A stretch of DNA of 64,000 bases from Rhabdornis inornatus (lineage: Eukaryota; Chordata; Aves; Passeriformes; Rhabdornithidae), in NCBI GenBank assembly GCA_013397075.1, contig VWZS01005959.1, forward strand, positions 309,467-373,466, read 5' to 3'. Made by a program: the position numbers and the translations under genes. Numbering within the stretch: the stretch's first letter is position 1; the number at the start of each line of letters is the position of its first letter. The notes under the pieces were generated by a model. It saw only the letters and a list, made by a program, of their open reading frames with translations. It ran no database searches and was not told where the DNA came from. This document shows, one piece after another, positions 38,930 to 51,201 of this stretch.

Positions 38930-39420
38930 TTACCAAATAAAATTTTGATAGAACTGTTGCTCTGTGCCTTCTGGGAAGTTAAAGGGTGAGAAAGCAAACA
39001 AAGCCCATGTGCCATTCCGCTGCCTTGCAGGGCCCAGGCAGAATTGTCTTTCCAGGGGAGGACATTAGGAGAAAAGTAAATCAAGGCAATCTGATAGGGA
39101 ATTGGAACTCTGTCACTCAGAGGCGAGATATTGTGCTGTGTCCATATACTTTGTTTACTGTAGGGTTTTATGAGTTGTAACCTGCCCATGCAAGCTGTTA
39201 ATGAGGCTAAATCTTTCTGCTTGAGGATTGAATTACAGCACACCTCTGGGCTAATGGTTATAAACAGAAAGTCCCATTAGGGCTGCATTCTGATTCAGTC
39301 ATTTGCATTTTTCCTATTGTGCCAAGAACAATGCTGAGTAAATACCTACAAACAAACAATTTACATGGAAATGGATAAAATGTACCTAATTAGTATTTTG
39401 CGTTTGTTTTATTAATGATT
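38930..39420. promoter_or_regulatory. Candidate conserved noncoding element
   Basis: Non-repetitive sequence with dense AT-core motifs (GTTAATGAGGCTAAATC, GAGGATTGAATTACAG, GGGCTAATGGTTATAAAC) and balanced composition. No RNA or protein feature explains it. Confidence 0.3.
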
Positions 39421-40583
39421 GCTTAAACTGAATAGTACTTAGCAACAGCTCTCATCAACCTCTGCAGGTGTGGGATGCTCAAGTTTCTGGGTTGGTGGGA
39501 AGGCTAGAATGCCAGAATGGCTCTCCAAAATTAGGCGGTTTGTTATATTCCGCTTAGTTCAGGTCAACAGCCTGTACCTGGGATTTATCCAGGTCATTAT
39601 GTCAATAATACATAAACTTATTGGCAGGTTATATTTAAGCCAAGCACTCTGACTTTTTTGCACTTTATGAGCATTTCTGATATTGAGGGGAGGAGATAAA
39701 CAGTCCTAACTTACCAAAAATCCCATGGTTAAGGTGAAAGCAGAAATGGTTTCCCTTATGGAGACTGTACATAGATGTATTTAAACACACCTTTTTATGA
39801 AGGTTTTTTTATCATGGTGGGCTAGTCTTTTACAAAATGTCATGCTGCAGAACTTTGTTTATTTAGGTAACTGAAATATTACCATGCTTCTAGGTTATGC
39901 ACTTTAGTGGGACAGCACTATCTGGCATGGTTCCAGTATGATTCCTTTAATTATTGACCAAAGCCCCACTAGTAGGATTTTTTAAAGAGATACAAAGTCT
40001 TTTCTGCTGTGAGAGCATCTGTTGTTCATTCAGTAATTTTCATGAGTTTTGGGGGGTTTTTTAAAAGAAGAATATCCATTGAAGTCAAAGAACATGCCTC
40101 AGATTTGATGCCACTTTATACTTTGAAGTCAGCTTGCTGCTTGGAGTAACAAAGAGCAGTATCTGGCTTCTCAGTTCAGTTCTGTGACAGAATACTACTC
40201 AAATGAGTAATTCAATTTAGTAAAACCATTTTATAGCCATGGTAAAATTTCACTCAAATCACATATTGGGTGTGATTACTTTGAGACTAAAGTGTCTGCA
40301 AATTTGCATCAAAGTGTTTTTATAAAACACAATTTGTAAAAGCTTTACATTGCAAATCGTCAGGTTTCTAATGCAGTAATACTTTGGGGAATGCTTGAAA
40401 AAATAATCTGACGCATGGATGTCTTTAAAAATTGTGGTGTGACACCCAACTGATATCGAGCGTCCTATTTATAATGTGGGCCAAGCACCATGCTGTAAAC
40501 CAGTTCCTATCATGATGATCAGATTGAGAATGAAATTGCATTTCTGTCAATTACTGAGTTGGCAACTGTTCAATATATCTTAG

Positions 40584-40731
40584 CAGCAAGATGAAGAGCG
40601 GCGTCGGCAGCTGAGAGAGAGAGCTCGTCAGCTAATAGCAGAAGCTCGATCTGGAGTGAAGATGTCAGAACTTCCCAGCTACACTGAAATGGCTGCAGAA
40701 AAGTTGAAAGAAAGGTCAAAGGCATCTGGAG
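40584..40731 (+). CDS. EHBP1: EHBP1 exon: second ERAR helical module
   Basis: 148 nt (phase 0 in, 1 out), window residues 429-477. It begins QQDEERRRQLRERARQLIAE, a highly charged helix matching the preceding coding exon, followed by ARSGVKMSELPSYTEMAAEK and LKERSKASG. The second part keeps the MSELPSY motif I associate with EHBP1. The acceptor is ATATATCTTAG with a weak pyrimidine tract, and the donor is GGAG|gtgagc. The high Arg/Glu density and Ala/Leu spacing predict a coiled coil or single helix. These ERAR segments lie between the CH domain and the bMERB domain; their biochemical role is not something I can state with certainty. Confidence 0.96.
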
Positions 40732-43700
40732 GTGAGCTGAGGAACCTTGTATCTTATTCCTGTGGCAACCTAGAAACCAGAGACCTTTTTGAGTATCACT
40801 TTTATTCACACTTCAAAACGTTGTTGTTCATTAGGTGAACGTATCAAAAGACCTGGCCGTAGATGTGTTTCCTAAATCTGCGTTGTGTCACTTAATTTCC
40901 AACAGTTAAAAGAAAAGCATACATGTGATTGAAAGAAAAATACGTTCTGTGAACGAGTAGCTCATGTTGGTCCATTATTTACAGATTTCTCATTACCCAC
41001 AATTTTTTAGAATTTCATGGTTGTTGGTTCTCTTCAATATATATTTTTATATAGGAACATGGACATAATTCTGGGGGGAAACAACATTTGAAATGTTTAA
41101 GAGATGTTATTTTGTATCAAATGTGTTCAAAATAAGAGAATTTTAAAGGTGGCCTGTGAGAGGTGGGGGCAACAACCTTTTGACTTTAAACAGCAATCTT
41201 TTGACAGGCCACTTGTTTTTACAGGTTTTGAGTTTTAATATTGCTATAATGTTATTAAACTGACTTTGAAATACCATTAAAATTCATATACCTGCCAGTG
41301 GTATAAGCTGGAGTAATGTAGTGTCACTCAAACTCAAATGGGTGCTGAGCACATGTTTCAGTGCAGGCTTCTTGCTCTTCTAATGTCTTCTACATATTGT
41401 AAGGGAAATAGTGTTTCTCAAACTAACTTGTAATCATAAGCCCAAGTCTAAGGAAAATCTATCTTGATACTGACAATATATGTAGATTCGACAAAAATAC
41501 TTATTTCTTCTCTACTAAATGTATTTTGTATGCATAAATATTTAAATGCAGTTTTACTGCACCCCAACCCCTACACTTCTGTTCCATTTAACAGCAAAGA
41601 GAAGGCAGTGACTTGTACATCTCCCTGAGTCTGGTTTTCAGTTTTACTCTCTTTGCTGGGTAAACCAAGCTTGCCAACATAACTCTCTTTCATGACAAAT
41701 AGAGAAATTATATCCTTGATGACAGTAAGAGAGGTTAAGCCAAACAATATAGAACTTGGATATTACATAGACCATGGTGTTCCTCATCCCTCTTCACAGT
41801 TCATGACTTCCCATCCTACATTATTTCATAACTTCCTCCTCCCTGTTTCATTGTGCCTGTACATAGCTGTTCCTGCCATACCTTCTCTCAGAGTAAGGTC
41901 TTTGTCTGGTTCTATCCTGGGTGCTCAGCTGGATAGCAGTGACCCTGCTTTTTTGCAGTGACTCAGTTGTAGAGTTGCTAAATATCCCAGTGTACTGACT
42001 GCTTTCTGGGATGTGGTAGTCCTGTTCATATTTTCCTCTGTATTTTGCCATTGCTTTTCCTGCCCTTCATGCAGTTTGAAAACAGTCTGAGAGGTAGCTG
42101 TGGATATATGTTAAAAGAAATCTGTATTTGTAGAGGGAGATTGCATATGCATCCAGGGAGTTTAGTGTTACTAGAAGAGCAGACAGTATCAAAACTGATG
42201 ACAACTAATTTATAAAGTTATCACCACTCTACCTATTGGGTTTTATCCAGTGCAACAGTTTCCCAGCTTTCTACTTTTGCGTTGATTTATACTTCCTACT
42301 TTGATTTTTCTTCATTCATACAGTACTTTGGCCAATCTATTTGAACTTCTCTTGGACCTAAAGTTTTCATTCTGTGTCTTGTTTTATCCCTCTTTGCTCT
42401 TTTCATGTCAGTGTGCATTTTATAGCATTTTCTTCTGTTTCCTCCTTCCCAAAAAGCTTTCCTTATGGCATATCATCCACATAATTCTACTACACCACTG
42501 GTATTTTCAGTGCTACACCAAATCTCCCCTAAAGAAATTAATTCTTCTAAAATGTAGTAATTCTGTGAAATGACACCAACACTTTACAGATCAAATGAAT
42601 TGGAGTTACTTCTGGGTTAAGTCTTTTTTGTTTTTCAATTTCCAACAAAAGTTCGGATTTAATAGACAGTCTCCTTATTACTACTGGACTTTGAATGTTT
42701 CCCGTAACTGCATTCACATTTTTATTGTGTAGAGTCCTGTATTCCCTATGCAGTACCCAAGGCAAGCTTATTATCTTGTGTCTTGCAAGCTCTCTTGTCC
42801 ATTATACATCGTTAATCTCTTCTTCTGCATTGATTGCAATTACTTTTTGATTTACAAAAGGGAATGTACCAAATAATTTTACTCTCAATTAAATTATTTC
42901 AGAAAAAAAGTGACTTTTCAGCTCTGGGATTCTGGAGTCTTTAAAGGCTAACTTCTTCCTTACAGCTATAGGTAAAATTGTGATCTCTTTCATTGTTTCT
43001 ATATGCTTGTTAAGAATTTCATGCTTTGGCACTGGTGCAATATTCTTTGTTAAAAGGCTTTATTTAACCAGAGTCTGAGAAACTCAAGTGACTGTGTCAA
43101 ATCAAAACTTTCCTGGATAAGCAGCATCTCTAGCTATGAAATCCAGTCTTTTTCATAGGTTATTTGGCATGTGGGACAGAAAATACTTCTTCCTGCCAGC
43201 TGCCAGAGGGTTTGGGATGGCAGCTTCAAATTTATTAGATGTCCTACTAGCTTCAGGCTGATAAGCGGATGCCTTGAGATGGATCCGGGGGCAGTATCGA
43301 GATAGAGATCCTAATATTCCCCCCTTTTCCTAGCAGCAGTGGGACAAAGGAATTGACATATTATCTAGGAATTGTCCCTGAGCAGTGGAACACCCATCTG
43401 CTCTTCTGGGATTTGGGTGGTGTGTTTTCTTTACTCTCTGGCACATCTCCATCCTTTATGTGAGCTGGCATCGGTGTGAGGAAGTGGCTCAGACCTGGGG
43501 GTGGTAAGGACAGGGTATGTTCAAGATTGCACTTCTGAGGCAGTGATCTTCAGGGAATGTATGTGGTGGCACAGCCTTACTTATCATGCTTAGTCTCAGA
43601 CTCATGGAACAAGTGTTAGGTCCTTAATATTTTCAGCAGGCAGTATTTCTATCTGTTGGCAGTTACTGCTGTAATTTCTTGTCCTGACATCAGATTTCTT

Positions 43701-43831
43701 GTACATGGAACCAGTATTTCAACTTTGCATTTCTTCCGTTCCCCACCTTTGCTGCCTTTATTGCTGTGCACAGGCTTCTGTCACCTCCTATAGCCTTAAA
43801 GCAAACTCTGTACCTGAAGGTAAATAAACTA

Positions 43832-43871
43832 AATATCTCAACATCCACCTGAATATCTCAACATCCAAGCT
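43832..43871. repeat. 20-bp imperfect tandem pair
   Basis: AATATCTCAACATCCACCTG is followed directly by AATATCTCAACATCCAAGCT; the first 16 bases are identical. Confidence 0.8.
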
Positions 43872-46729
43872 TGAAGGACTTCCCAGAGATAATGCTGAAG
43901 GCTGGAGATATCTTCCCTGAAGAGCAAGTACTGTTTGTGCAGCTTCTCCCAGTAACGTGATCCAGCCCCCATCAAGGCTTTTGCTTCACTATGAAAATTA
44001 CTCCTTTTTCATTTAATCTAGAAATTGATACAGTCAGCTGCAAATCCTTCACATGTGGACAAGCTTAAACCAAGTTAAGAGAATATCAGTTTAACCACAA
44101 ATTAGGTCTGACCTTCATCTGAGTAGTAAGACATAAGAGCTATAAAATGCCTCTGGGTCCCTTTCCACCACTATTCTGGCATTTCCATGTGGTTCCAAAA
44201 GATACTTATTTCTCTCTCTAGTCCAGACTGCAATCCATGCTGTGCAGGAGATGGTCAGTGCTGTTAAGCTGTTGACTCAGTCCTTTATCTTTTATTTTGT
44301 TCATTCCTTCATGACATACTAAAGCTTTACTGTCTTTCTAGGATTCAAATGTACATACTTTTCAAGGAAGCAGTTCTTCAGTCCTTCAGTCATTTTCAAA
44401 GTATCTGCCCTGGTTCTTGACCAAGTGCTTTAAGTTTTTCACACTAGCAATTTGTTCTTTTCACAAAAGATATCTGTTATCTCTTCGTGTTGTTCCTTTT
44501 ATCATTTATAATTGCAAAATCTTGTTTTAACATGCTCCCTTAAACATATTTCCCTTTCAATACACTGGAAGAACATTGAACTGGAAAAAACCCCTAGAGT
44601 AATTTAAATCAAGGAATCTAGATTTTTTAAGATACTAGAAAAACTCTGAAATTACTTCAAATTACTGCTTTTAATTGATATTTTAAAAAAATAAAGTGGA
44701 AATGCTCTGATAGTCATATTCAGTCAAAGTCTTCCAATTTTAAATTAAATACTAGGTCAGGTCGTTATCTGATGCTAGAAACTGGTGTCTTCCACATTGA
44801 CATCTGTTTTGTTTCCTAAAATGGTGGTGTCAAAGGGAGTGTCTCTGATCTCATCTTGCTATATTAAATTAAAGAAAATCAAATAATCTAATCTAAGCAG
44901 CCCCATAGTATGCATCCTGTCATCTTGTTTAGATTGTTTGGACACATCTAGCATGCAGTGAGATGACTAGTAGCTGTGAGCTGACCTTGTGAACTGATTC
45001 CTTTGGGTGATTCCAAAAGTCATTGCCTGCTTCTAGGCTCCAGGTAGATTTGGTTTCCCTCTGCCATGAGTGTCTCTCTTTCTTCCCTTCTACCACTTCC
45101 AAATGTCCACAGTAGCCCAGTCATGCTTTCAGTGTGCCCCTGTGAACCCCAGGATGTATTTGAGAGTTCCATGGCCTGGGTGCCACTGAATTTCTCTAAC
45201 ACCATCATGAAGGATTTATAATGGTGAGCAAAGTCCAGCTTCTCATCAGAAACAGTAGAGCAGCTTTGAAGGAAATTTAAAACCATCAGAATTGCTTTAC
45301 CATTCTCTGTTTTCTCTTCAGTCTGCTTTTTATCCCTTTACTTTTTGTTCTTTTTTTCCATTTCATGAAGATCATGGTGTGCTATTCTACTTTGTTCACT
45401 TACCTCTGCACTTCCTGAAACAACAGGAGTCCAGATCCCAAGATCACCTGTGTGAGTTTAAGTGGAAACAGAGGGGGTGTCTCAGAGAGCTGGGAGTGTT
45501 TCTGCCCACCCACTTCCACACCTGAAGCACAATCTGTCAGGTCCCAGGTCTGGTAGCAGATCTTGGATTGGCTGCAAAGAGATGTTCTTCTCCATCACTC
45601 TGGCTCAATCTGGGGCAGCTTGGAAGACAGCTGAGTCCTCTAGAGACCAGGGAGAACACATGGAGGGGAGCCCAGGGAAGTCATAGTGCTCAGCTGAAGC
45701 ACAGGGGTCCTGCTTCACAGGCTGCTGCTCCATCACACACACAACCGATATTGGATAAGACACTGAAGTGGGAACTTCTTTGCTGCTGTCTGTTGCAGCA
45801 GGAGCTTTACCCTATATCAGCAGAAGTCTGTGGAAGATGTTGGTTAGTACAGAGGAACTGAGGGAGCAGCTGGTTAGAAAAAAGTAGTAGACATAAAAAT
45901 GTTAACAGGCTCCTAAAATGGGAATTATAGGAGATGATGTGGAGATAAAGGAATAAAGATACAAATGTATGACCTTCGTGACAACAGTGTGGGCCTAAAG
46001 TGCAAGCTTCAGGGCTGGGAATGAGGTTGAGTGTGTTTCCAAGACATGAGTGATCAGCACCAATCCTGGTCCAAATCTCTGGGATTCAGAATTAAGGCAT
46101 CATGGTAGTATATTTAGAATCTTTTTTGTTTATATGATGTTTGAGTATACCCATGTCTTGTATTTATAATTTGTATTTTTTTCTTGTCTTAGATATTTAA
46201 AGTTCCTTTAGTTGCTCTGTCTTGTTTCTTCAGACACACTTTAGCCTACTCCTTTTTATTATTTTTACACACATGCATGAGTACATAGGAAAAGAATGTT
46301 AGTGTAAGTCTGAACATGTGTAAATAGCATTTGATATGAGATGTGAAAGTGAGTAAATACAAAACATCTACTTACTTTGAAAGTATTAATCTAGCTTTTA
46401 TGGACTTAAATTTCATTATATATTTATATTGAAAATGTGAGTCAGGATTTTTTCTGGGATCTGCTTCACAATTCAGAACTTGCTATTTGGTCTTCTTCAG
46501 GTTACTTACTCTTTCTGTGCCATAATTTACCTACATCATCATCATAATTGTAATTATAATAATCGCCTACTTCATAAAACACTATGGGGCTCATTTGAGA
46601 GTGATATTCATAAGCTGCTCTGAGAAACTTGGTAGAAAGATCCCATAAAAATATAATTAGAATTATTATTTTATTTAAAATCTGTGAAGCTTACAAACAA
46701 TGCTGACGAAAAGTAGTGCAGCAAAGCAC

Positions 46730-47655
46730 TTAACTTATTCATCAATGACTTGGATGAAGGGGAAGATGCCTGCTCAGCAAGTTCACTGGTGACACAAAGC
46801 TGGGAGCAGTGGCTGATACCCCAGAGTGCTGTGACCCCTTCTAAGGGACCTTGACAGGCTGAGAGATGGGCAGGGAAGAACCTCCTGGAATTCAACAAGG
46901 GCAAATGCAGGGTCCTGCACCTGGGGAGGAACAACCCCAGGCACCAGCACAGGCTGGGGGTGACCTGCTGGGCAGCAGCTCTGCAGAGAAGGACCTGGGG
47001 GTGCTGGTGGACAACAAGCTGTCCATGGGCCAGCAGTGCCTTGGGGGACAAGAAGGCCAGTGGGATCCTGGGGTGCTTTAGGAACTGCATTGCCAGCAGG
47101 TCAGGGAGGTGATCCTGCCCCTCTGCTCAGCCCTAGTGAGGCCAGTCTGGAGTGCTGTGTCCAGTTCTGGGATCCTCAGGACAAGAGAGACAAGGAGCTC
47201 CTGGAGGGGGTCCAGCGGAGGGTGACAAAGATGATGAAGGGACTGGAACACCTCAGTTCTGAGGAAAGGTTGAGGGAGCCGAGCCTGTTCATCCTGGAGA
47301 AGAGGCACTGAGAGGGAACCTCAGCAACGTCTGTCACTGTCTGGAGGGAGGGGTCAAAGCATGAACCAGGCTCTGCTCAGCAGTGGCAGGCAATGGGACA
47401 AGATGACATGGGAAGGAACTGAGGCTCAGGAAGTTCCACCTGGACATGAGGAAGAACTTTTTCCCTATGCAGTGCCCAAGCACTGGGACAGATTGCCCAG
47501 AGAGGTTGGAGAGTGTCCCTCGCTGGGGACGTTCAAGAACCATCTGGACACCATCCTGTGCCATGTGCTCTGCAATGACCCTGCTTGAGCAGGGAGGTTG
47601 GACCAGATGACCCACAGTGGTCCCTTCCAGCCTGACCTGTCCTGTGGTTTTGGGA
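46730..47655 (+). mobile_element. CR1 LINE, 5'-truncated 3' end (sense orientation)
   Basis: The block has the marked GC-rich composition and wording of the CR1 3' end. It starts at ATTCATCAATGACTTGGATG and runs through the C-terminal tail of the ORF2 reverse-transcriptase polyprotein, with recognisable pieces such as FINDLDEG, CVQFWDPQDKRDKELLEGVQ and LFILEKRH. It ends in the CR1 3' UTR wording GGTTGGACCAGATGACC and GGTCCCTTCCAGCCTGACCT. Frameshifts and stops break the ORF, so it is a dead fossil copy. The typical terminal short repeats are reduced to a TCCTGTGGTTTTG remnant. CR1 is the dominant LINE of birds and other sauropsids, and 5' truncation is normal for it. The exact 5' breakpoint is uncertain by tens of bases. 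Confidence 0.93.
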
Positions 47656-48257
47656 AAGCAGAAATTCATGAGTGTGCTCTCACTGCACCTGACATAGTTG
47701 CTTACTGAGCATGGTGTTCCAGGTGGTAGTGTTCCTCCTTGTACCAGAAGGCGACTTTAAAACCTAGGCAAGGTACAGTTATCACTGCTCGGGGATGTAC
47801 TGTACAAAGTGAGGAGTAGCAAGTCTCACCAAGCTGGGAACTCCTGGAGCCTTTCTCAAGAGACAGGAGCTCAAGGTCCTTGTGCTGCCCAGACCCATCT
47901 GAACCTGCCCCATGGCAGCTTTGGCACCCATTCTGCAATATGGAGAACTGGGAGCCTGGGGGAAACCATTTTGACTTAGGTTGCCCAAAGGTTCAGCGCA
48001 GAGAATAGTCACTGCTGAGGCCAGACTGTACCTTTATTGGAGCAGGAGTTTCCAGCAGAGACCCCCATATGCTTAATGAATTGCCTCAGTTTAAAGATAA
48101 ATCCAGAAGTGGACAGACTGGAGTCTTCTTCCAGACTTACTTAATTTTTTGCATTTTTATCATAACTCAGCTTGTTCTCTAAAGCATTCACTTTTTTTGA
48201 GTGATGTGTTGCATGTACATATGAAAATACTAACCTTAATGCTGTGTGTTCCTACAG

Positions 48258-48374
48258 ATGAGGATGAGGATGATGATAATATTGAGATAGATACTAATGA
48301 GGAGGCTCCTGAATGCTCTGTTACTGGAGGTGGAGATGAACTTACTAACCTAGAAAATGACCTTGATTCAACGG
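48258..48374 (+). CDS. EHBP1: EHBP1 exon: acidic stretch (DEDEDDD)
   Basis: 117 nt, symmetric phase 1-1, window residues 478-516 with split codons at both ends. It encodes DEDEDDDNIEIDTNEEAPEC, then SVTGGGDELTNLENDLDST. The run of GAT/GAG codons at the start makes a strongly acidic patch, longer than the human one as I remember it, probably from codon-repeat expansion. The GGGDELTNLENDLD motif is a good EHBP1 marker. The acceptor is TTCCTACAG and the donor ACGG|gtaatt. Its length of 39 codons and matching phases allow cassette skipping without frameshift, so alternative use is plausible. It lies about 600 bp after the CR1 insertion. Confidence 0.95.
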
Positions 48375-51201
48375 GTAATTTAAGTAATGGCTATTTTGTG
48401 TATTTTGCATGACTAAGACTCCGTCATCATATAAATACTGGTGTGCTGCTTGTCTCTCTGTCAGCTTTATTCCTGTGTGCCTTTTCAGGTCTCTTAAACT
48501 CTAATACTTAATATCCTTGCATTCATGTTTAGTTGAAATTTAAAATCAACAAAATCAGTATTTCCAACAATGTCAGATTTAAATGTCTCTTGCTCTTTTG
48601 ATGGGGAAGGGGACCCTAGGCCACATTTGTAAAGCAGAGCCACTGAAAGCACCCTGCCTGGGTTGTGCCAGGCAGGCAGAGGGATGAACAGTAGTGTGGG
48701 TGACTACAGCTGCCACTCTGCGCTGCCACCCTGGCCCATCTGCTCAGGGAAGAGAAGCAAATGTGTCTTTCTGTGTTAATATAGACTTGGTGTCTCTCTG
48801 GTTCCTTCCCAAGGACTAGTTCTTGTTTTTACACCTTGTTGCCCCAGTGGGGGCATGGAGGTATAAATACAAGCAGAAGCAGTCCTATTTATTTAACAGT
48901 GTTCAAGTAAGAGGGCTTTTATAAACACATGAAGTCATAGGAGTGTTATTCCTCCCCTTCAAAAATCTTCAAGCCCAGCTGGAGTTTAGGTGATAAATAT
49001 GGTGCTGAATATGTTGGAATCTTACAGTTCGCTCAGGCCTGGAGTAGCTTGGCCAGCACAGGACTGTGTCTTGAAACAGGCAGTACAAGAGAGAATATCT
49101 TCAGCATCCTCTGGCTTGATTCTGCCCATGCCAGCTAGACTCAAATATGTAGTCCATAATATGTTAAATCAGAACCTTATTTAGTGTTTTTTTCTTTGTA
49201 AATTAAACCAACAGTGATGTGTATATAGAACTTTCTAGTCTTGCTTGCATGCAAAAGATTTGAGTCATGTCCTTTATTTTTTTCTATTTGAGGATTTCCA
49301 GACATGTAAGAAAATATATTTAGTGTTTCCATCACTTGAATTTAGCTTACTTAAATCAGAATCCTATCAAATAATTTTCCAATACAAACTGGTTAATTTT
49401 AGGAGGAATAGAAACTGAATAAGTGAGTATTTCTGGCCCGTTGCCACAGTGACTTACCAACATTTATTTCTGTGGGTTTTTTTCTGGAGAGATACCTTTT
49501 GAGGGATACACACCCACTGCCCAATGCTTCATGTCCACCGTGGGGAGACATTCTGAAAGAAACCTGGGACATCATTTTGCAGTTCAGTCTGTGTAGTAGC
49601 CAGAGGTACAGACAAGTAAGAAAGGAGATGGGCAGTAATATAGGAAGCAGTCTAGTGCTGTGGTAGAAATCAGACTACATGGATTTTGGTTTAAATCTGC
49701 CAATCATACCAAGTTCTAATAAAGGCTGAATCTCCTGGGAACGCCTATTAGTACAACTATTAAGGGACATTTCACATTTGGGATCATTATGGACTATCTT
49801 AACTAGTCCCCTACTGAATCTTAGCCCCTCCCATCTCTCTCAAGAAGAGAAAACTTAGTTTTTACTCTTTCTTGGTTTTAGGTATTGCCTCCCTCTGTAC
49901 TTGTCAGTACTTCTACATGTTGTGAACCTCTTATATCATAGTTATTACATGGTGTTTATGTATAAACCCACAAGAACATACATGTACTTACACATGAGCC
50001 TCAATTAAGGATACCCTAACTGGGTGTGCCAGAGGAAAGGGGAACTATCCTTCCTCATAATCCAGCCCAGCCCACTGCTGCTGGAGACAGGCAGCATTTG
50101 ACTGCCTGCATGCCAAAAAAGTTTTGGCTAATGTGCATTGGAGCGCTCCAAACCTTGGAAGTAGCTCTGTGGCTAAACAGTCATGACTCCACTTTCCACA
50201 CCAGCTAGAAGTCACCAGCCTGCAGTGAAAAATTCAAGTTGTGCACGTGGGAAAACACAGGAACTGCTCTTTCCTCTGCCTGTGACCCAAGGCCCAGGTG
50301 TAAGTCCGTCCCATGTGCAGGTGATGCTCCCCTGGCTCCAGTACGGGGGTGATTCTTCGCATGGGGCTGCATGTGTGTGTCTGGGGGCTTCTGTGCTAGT
50401 TTTCTCTGCTTCCCTGCCCAGGGACAGCTCCAAAGTCCTGTGCTGCAACTTGTTATTAACACCTTCCTCCACCTTACGTGTGCACATGTGTGTGTAGGTA
50501 ACTACGTGTGTAAGTATGTTACAAATTCATACAGTCAACGTTCACATACAGAATGAGCGTTAGTGGGAGGTAAAGTTCTCAACTGCTGTTTATTTGGGCT
50601 CTGATCCAAGTTGCAAAATTGATTTAAAAATTTGGGAGCTTCATCAGACTTCGAGTCTGTCCCTTTGATGGAGTTTTGAAGCATTTTATGACTCCCAGTT
50701 TCAACATACTCTATGAGTCATAGTAAATTATTTCTAGAAAGTAGTCTTTTTTGATACTGAAATTTTATGTGAAGCTATGCTGAGAAGCCTTAGGATGAAT
50801 TAATAGTTCATAAACTTGAGAGGTTATCAGTATGTAAATTATATGACAAATCATCGTCTTTAAATAAGTGACTTTATAAGTGTGTTTTTATACCAGAGTA
50901 TAGGTATGAACCCATTGGGAGTAACTTTAAACATTATCTACTTTTTGTGTTTTTCATCTGCTGTCTGCAAGCATGTTTATTTGTTTAGCTGAGTGTCATG
51001 TATGTTTTCTAAGGAAAAATTTATGTATGTTACACAAGCCTGCACCAACCACAATTACAAAAATAATTCCTTCTGTTTTTTTAAAAGTCAAAATGATAGC
51101 AAAGTGAATTAAATCTACCTTTTCAATTGCTGCATTGTTGTAGTGAGTCTGCATTGAAATGCATCTCATTCTGTTGTATGCGATATTTGCATATTTAGCA
51201 G
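48375..51201 (+). other. EHBP1: EHBP1 intron (2.8 kb)
   Basis: Phase-1 intron, donor GTAATT, acceptor in a TAGCAG (NAGNAG) context. Unique AT-moderate sequence. Around 50480-50520 there is a short alternating GTGTGT/ACGTGTG stretch. No recognised element or RNA. Confidence 0.88.
51196..51201 (+). promoter_or_regulatory. EHBP1: NAGNAG tandem 3' splice site (TAGCAG)
   Basis: Two AG dinucleotides three bases apart precede the exon. Use of the second gives Glu-Gln-Asn at the junction (codon G|AA), matching the human protein as I recall it. Use of the first would insert one Ala (G|CA) with no frameshift. Confidence 0.75.

Larger units (their letters stand above)
23171..40583 (+). other. EHBP1: EHBP1 17.4-kb intron rich in unexplained noncoding sequence
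   Basis: This is the largest complete intron in the window. It holds an AT-dinucleotide region (25211-25272), a CT/CCCT tract (32838-32876), a 24-bp tandem duplication (36791-36838), and several complex, non-repetitive, CpG-retaining blocks between 31240 and 39420 listed separately as candidate conserved noncoding elements. No exon with EHBP1 similarity occurs between the two ERAR exons. A weak CR1-like stretch lies around 26660-26705. The remainder is plain AT-rich sequence. Confidence 0.85.
40732..48257 (+). other. EHBP1: EHBP1 intron (7.5 kb) with CR1 insertion
   Basis: Phase-1 intron, donor GTGAGC, acceptor TTCCTACAG. It carries a truncated CR1 LINE (46730-47655) in the sense direction, about 600 bp before the next exon, and a 20-bp imperfect tandem pair at 43832-43871. 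The rest is pyrimidine-leaning unique sequence with no recognised gene. Confidence 0.88.

Noticed and set aside
45462..45861. Overlapping + strand frames in moderately GC-rich intron
   Set aside because: They have no splice phase compatible with EHBP1 and no domain similarity.
46671..47090. Minus-strand 139-codon frame
   Set aside because: It is antisense to the CR1 LINE and reflects the GC-rich repeat.
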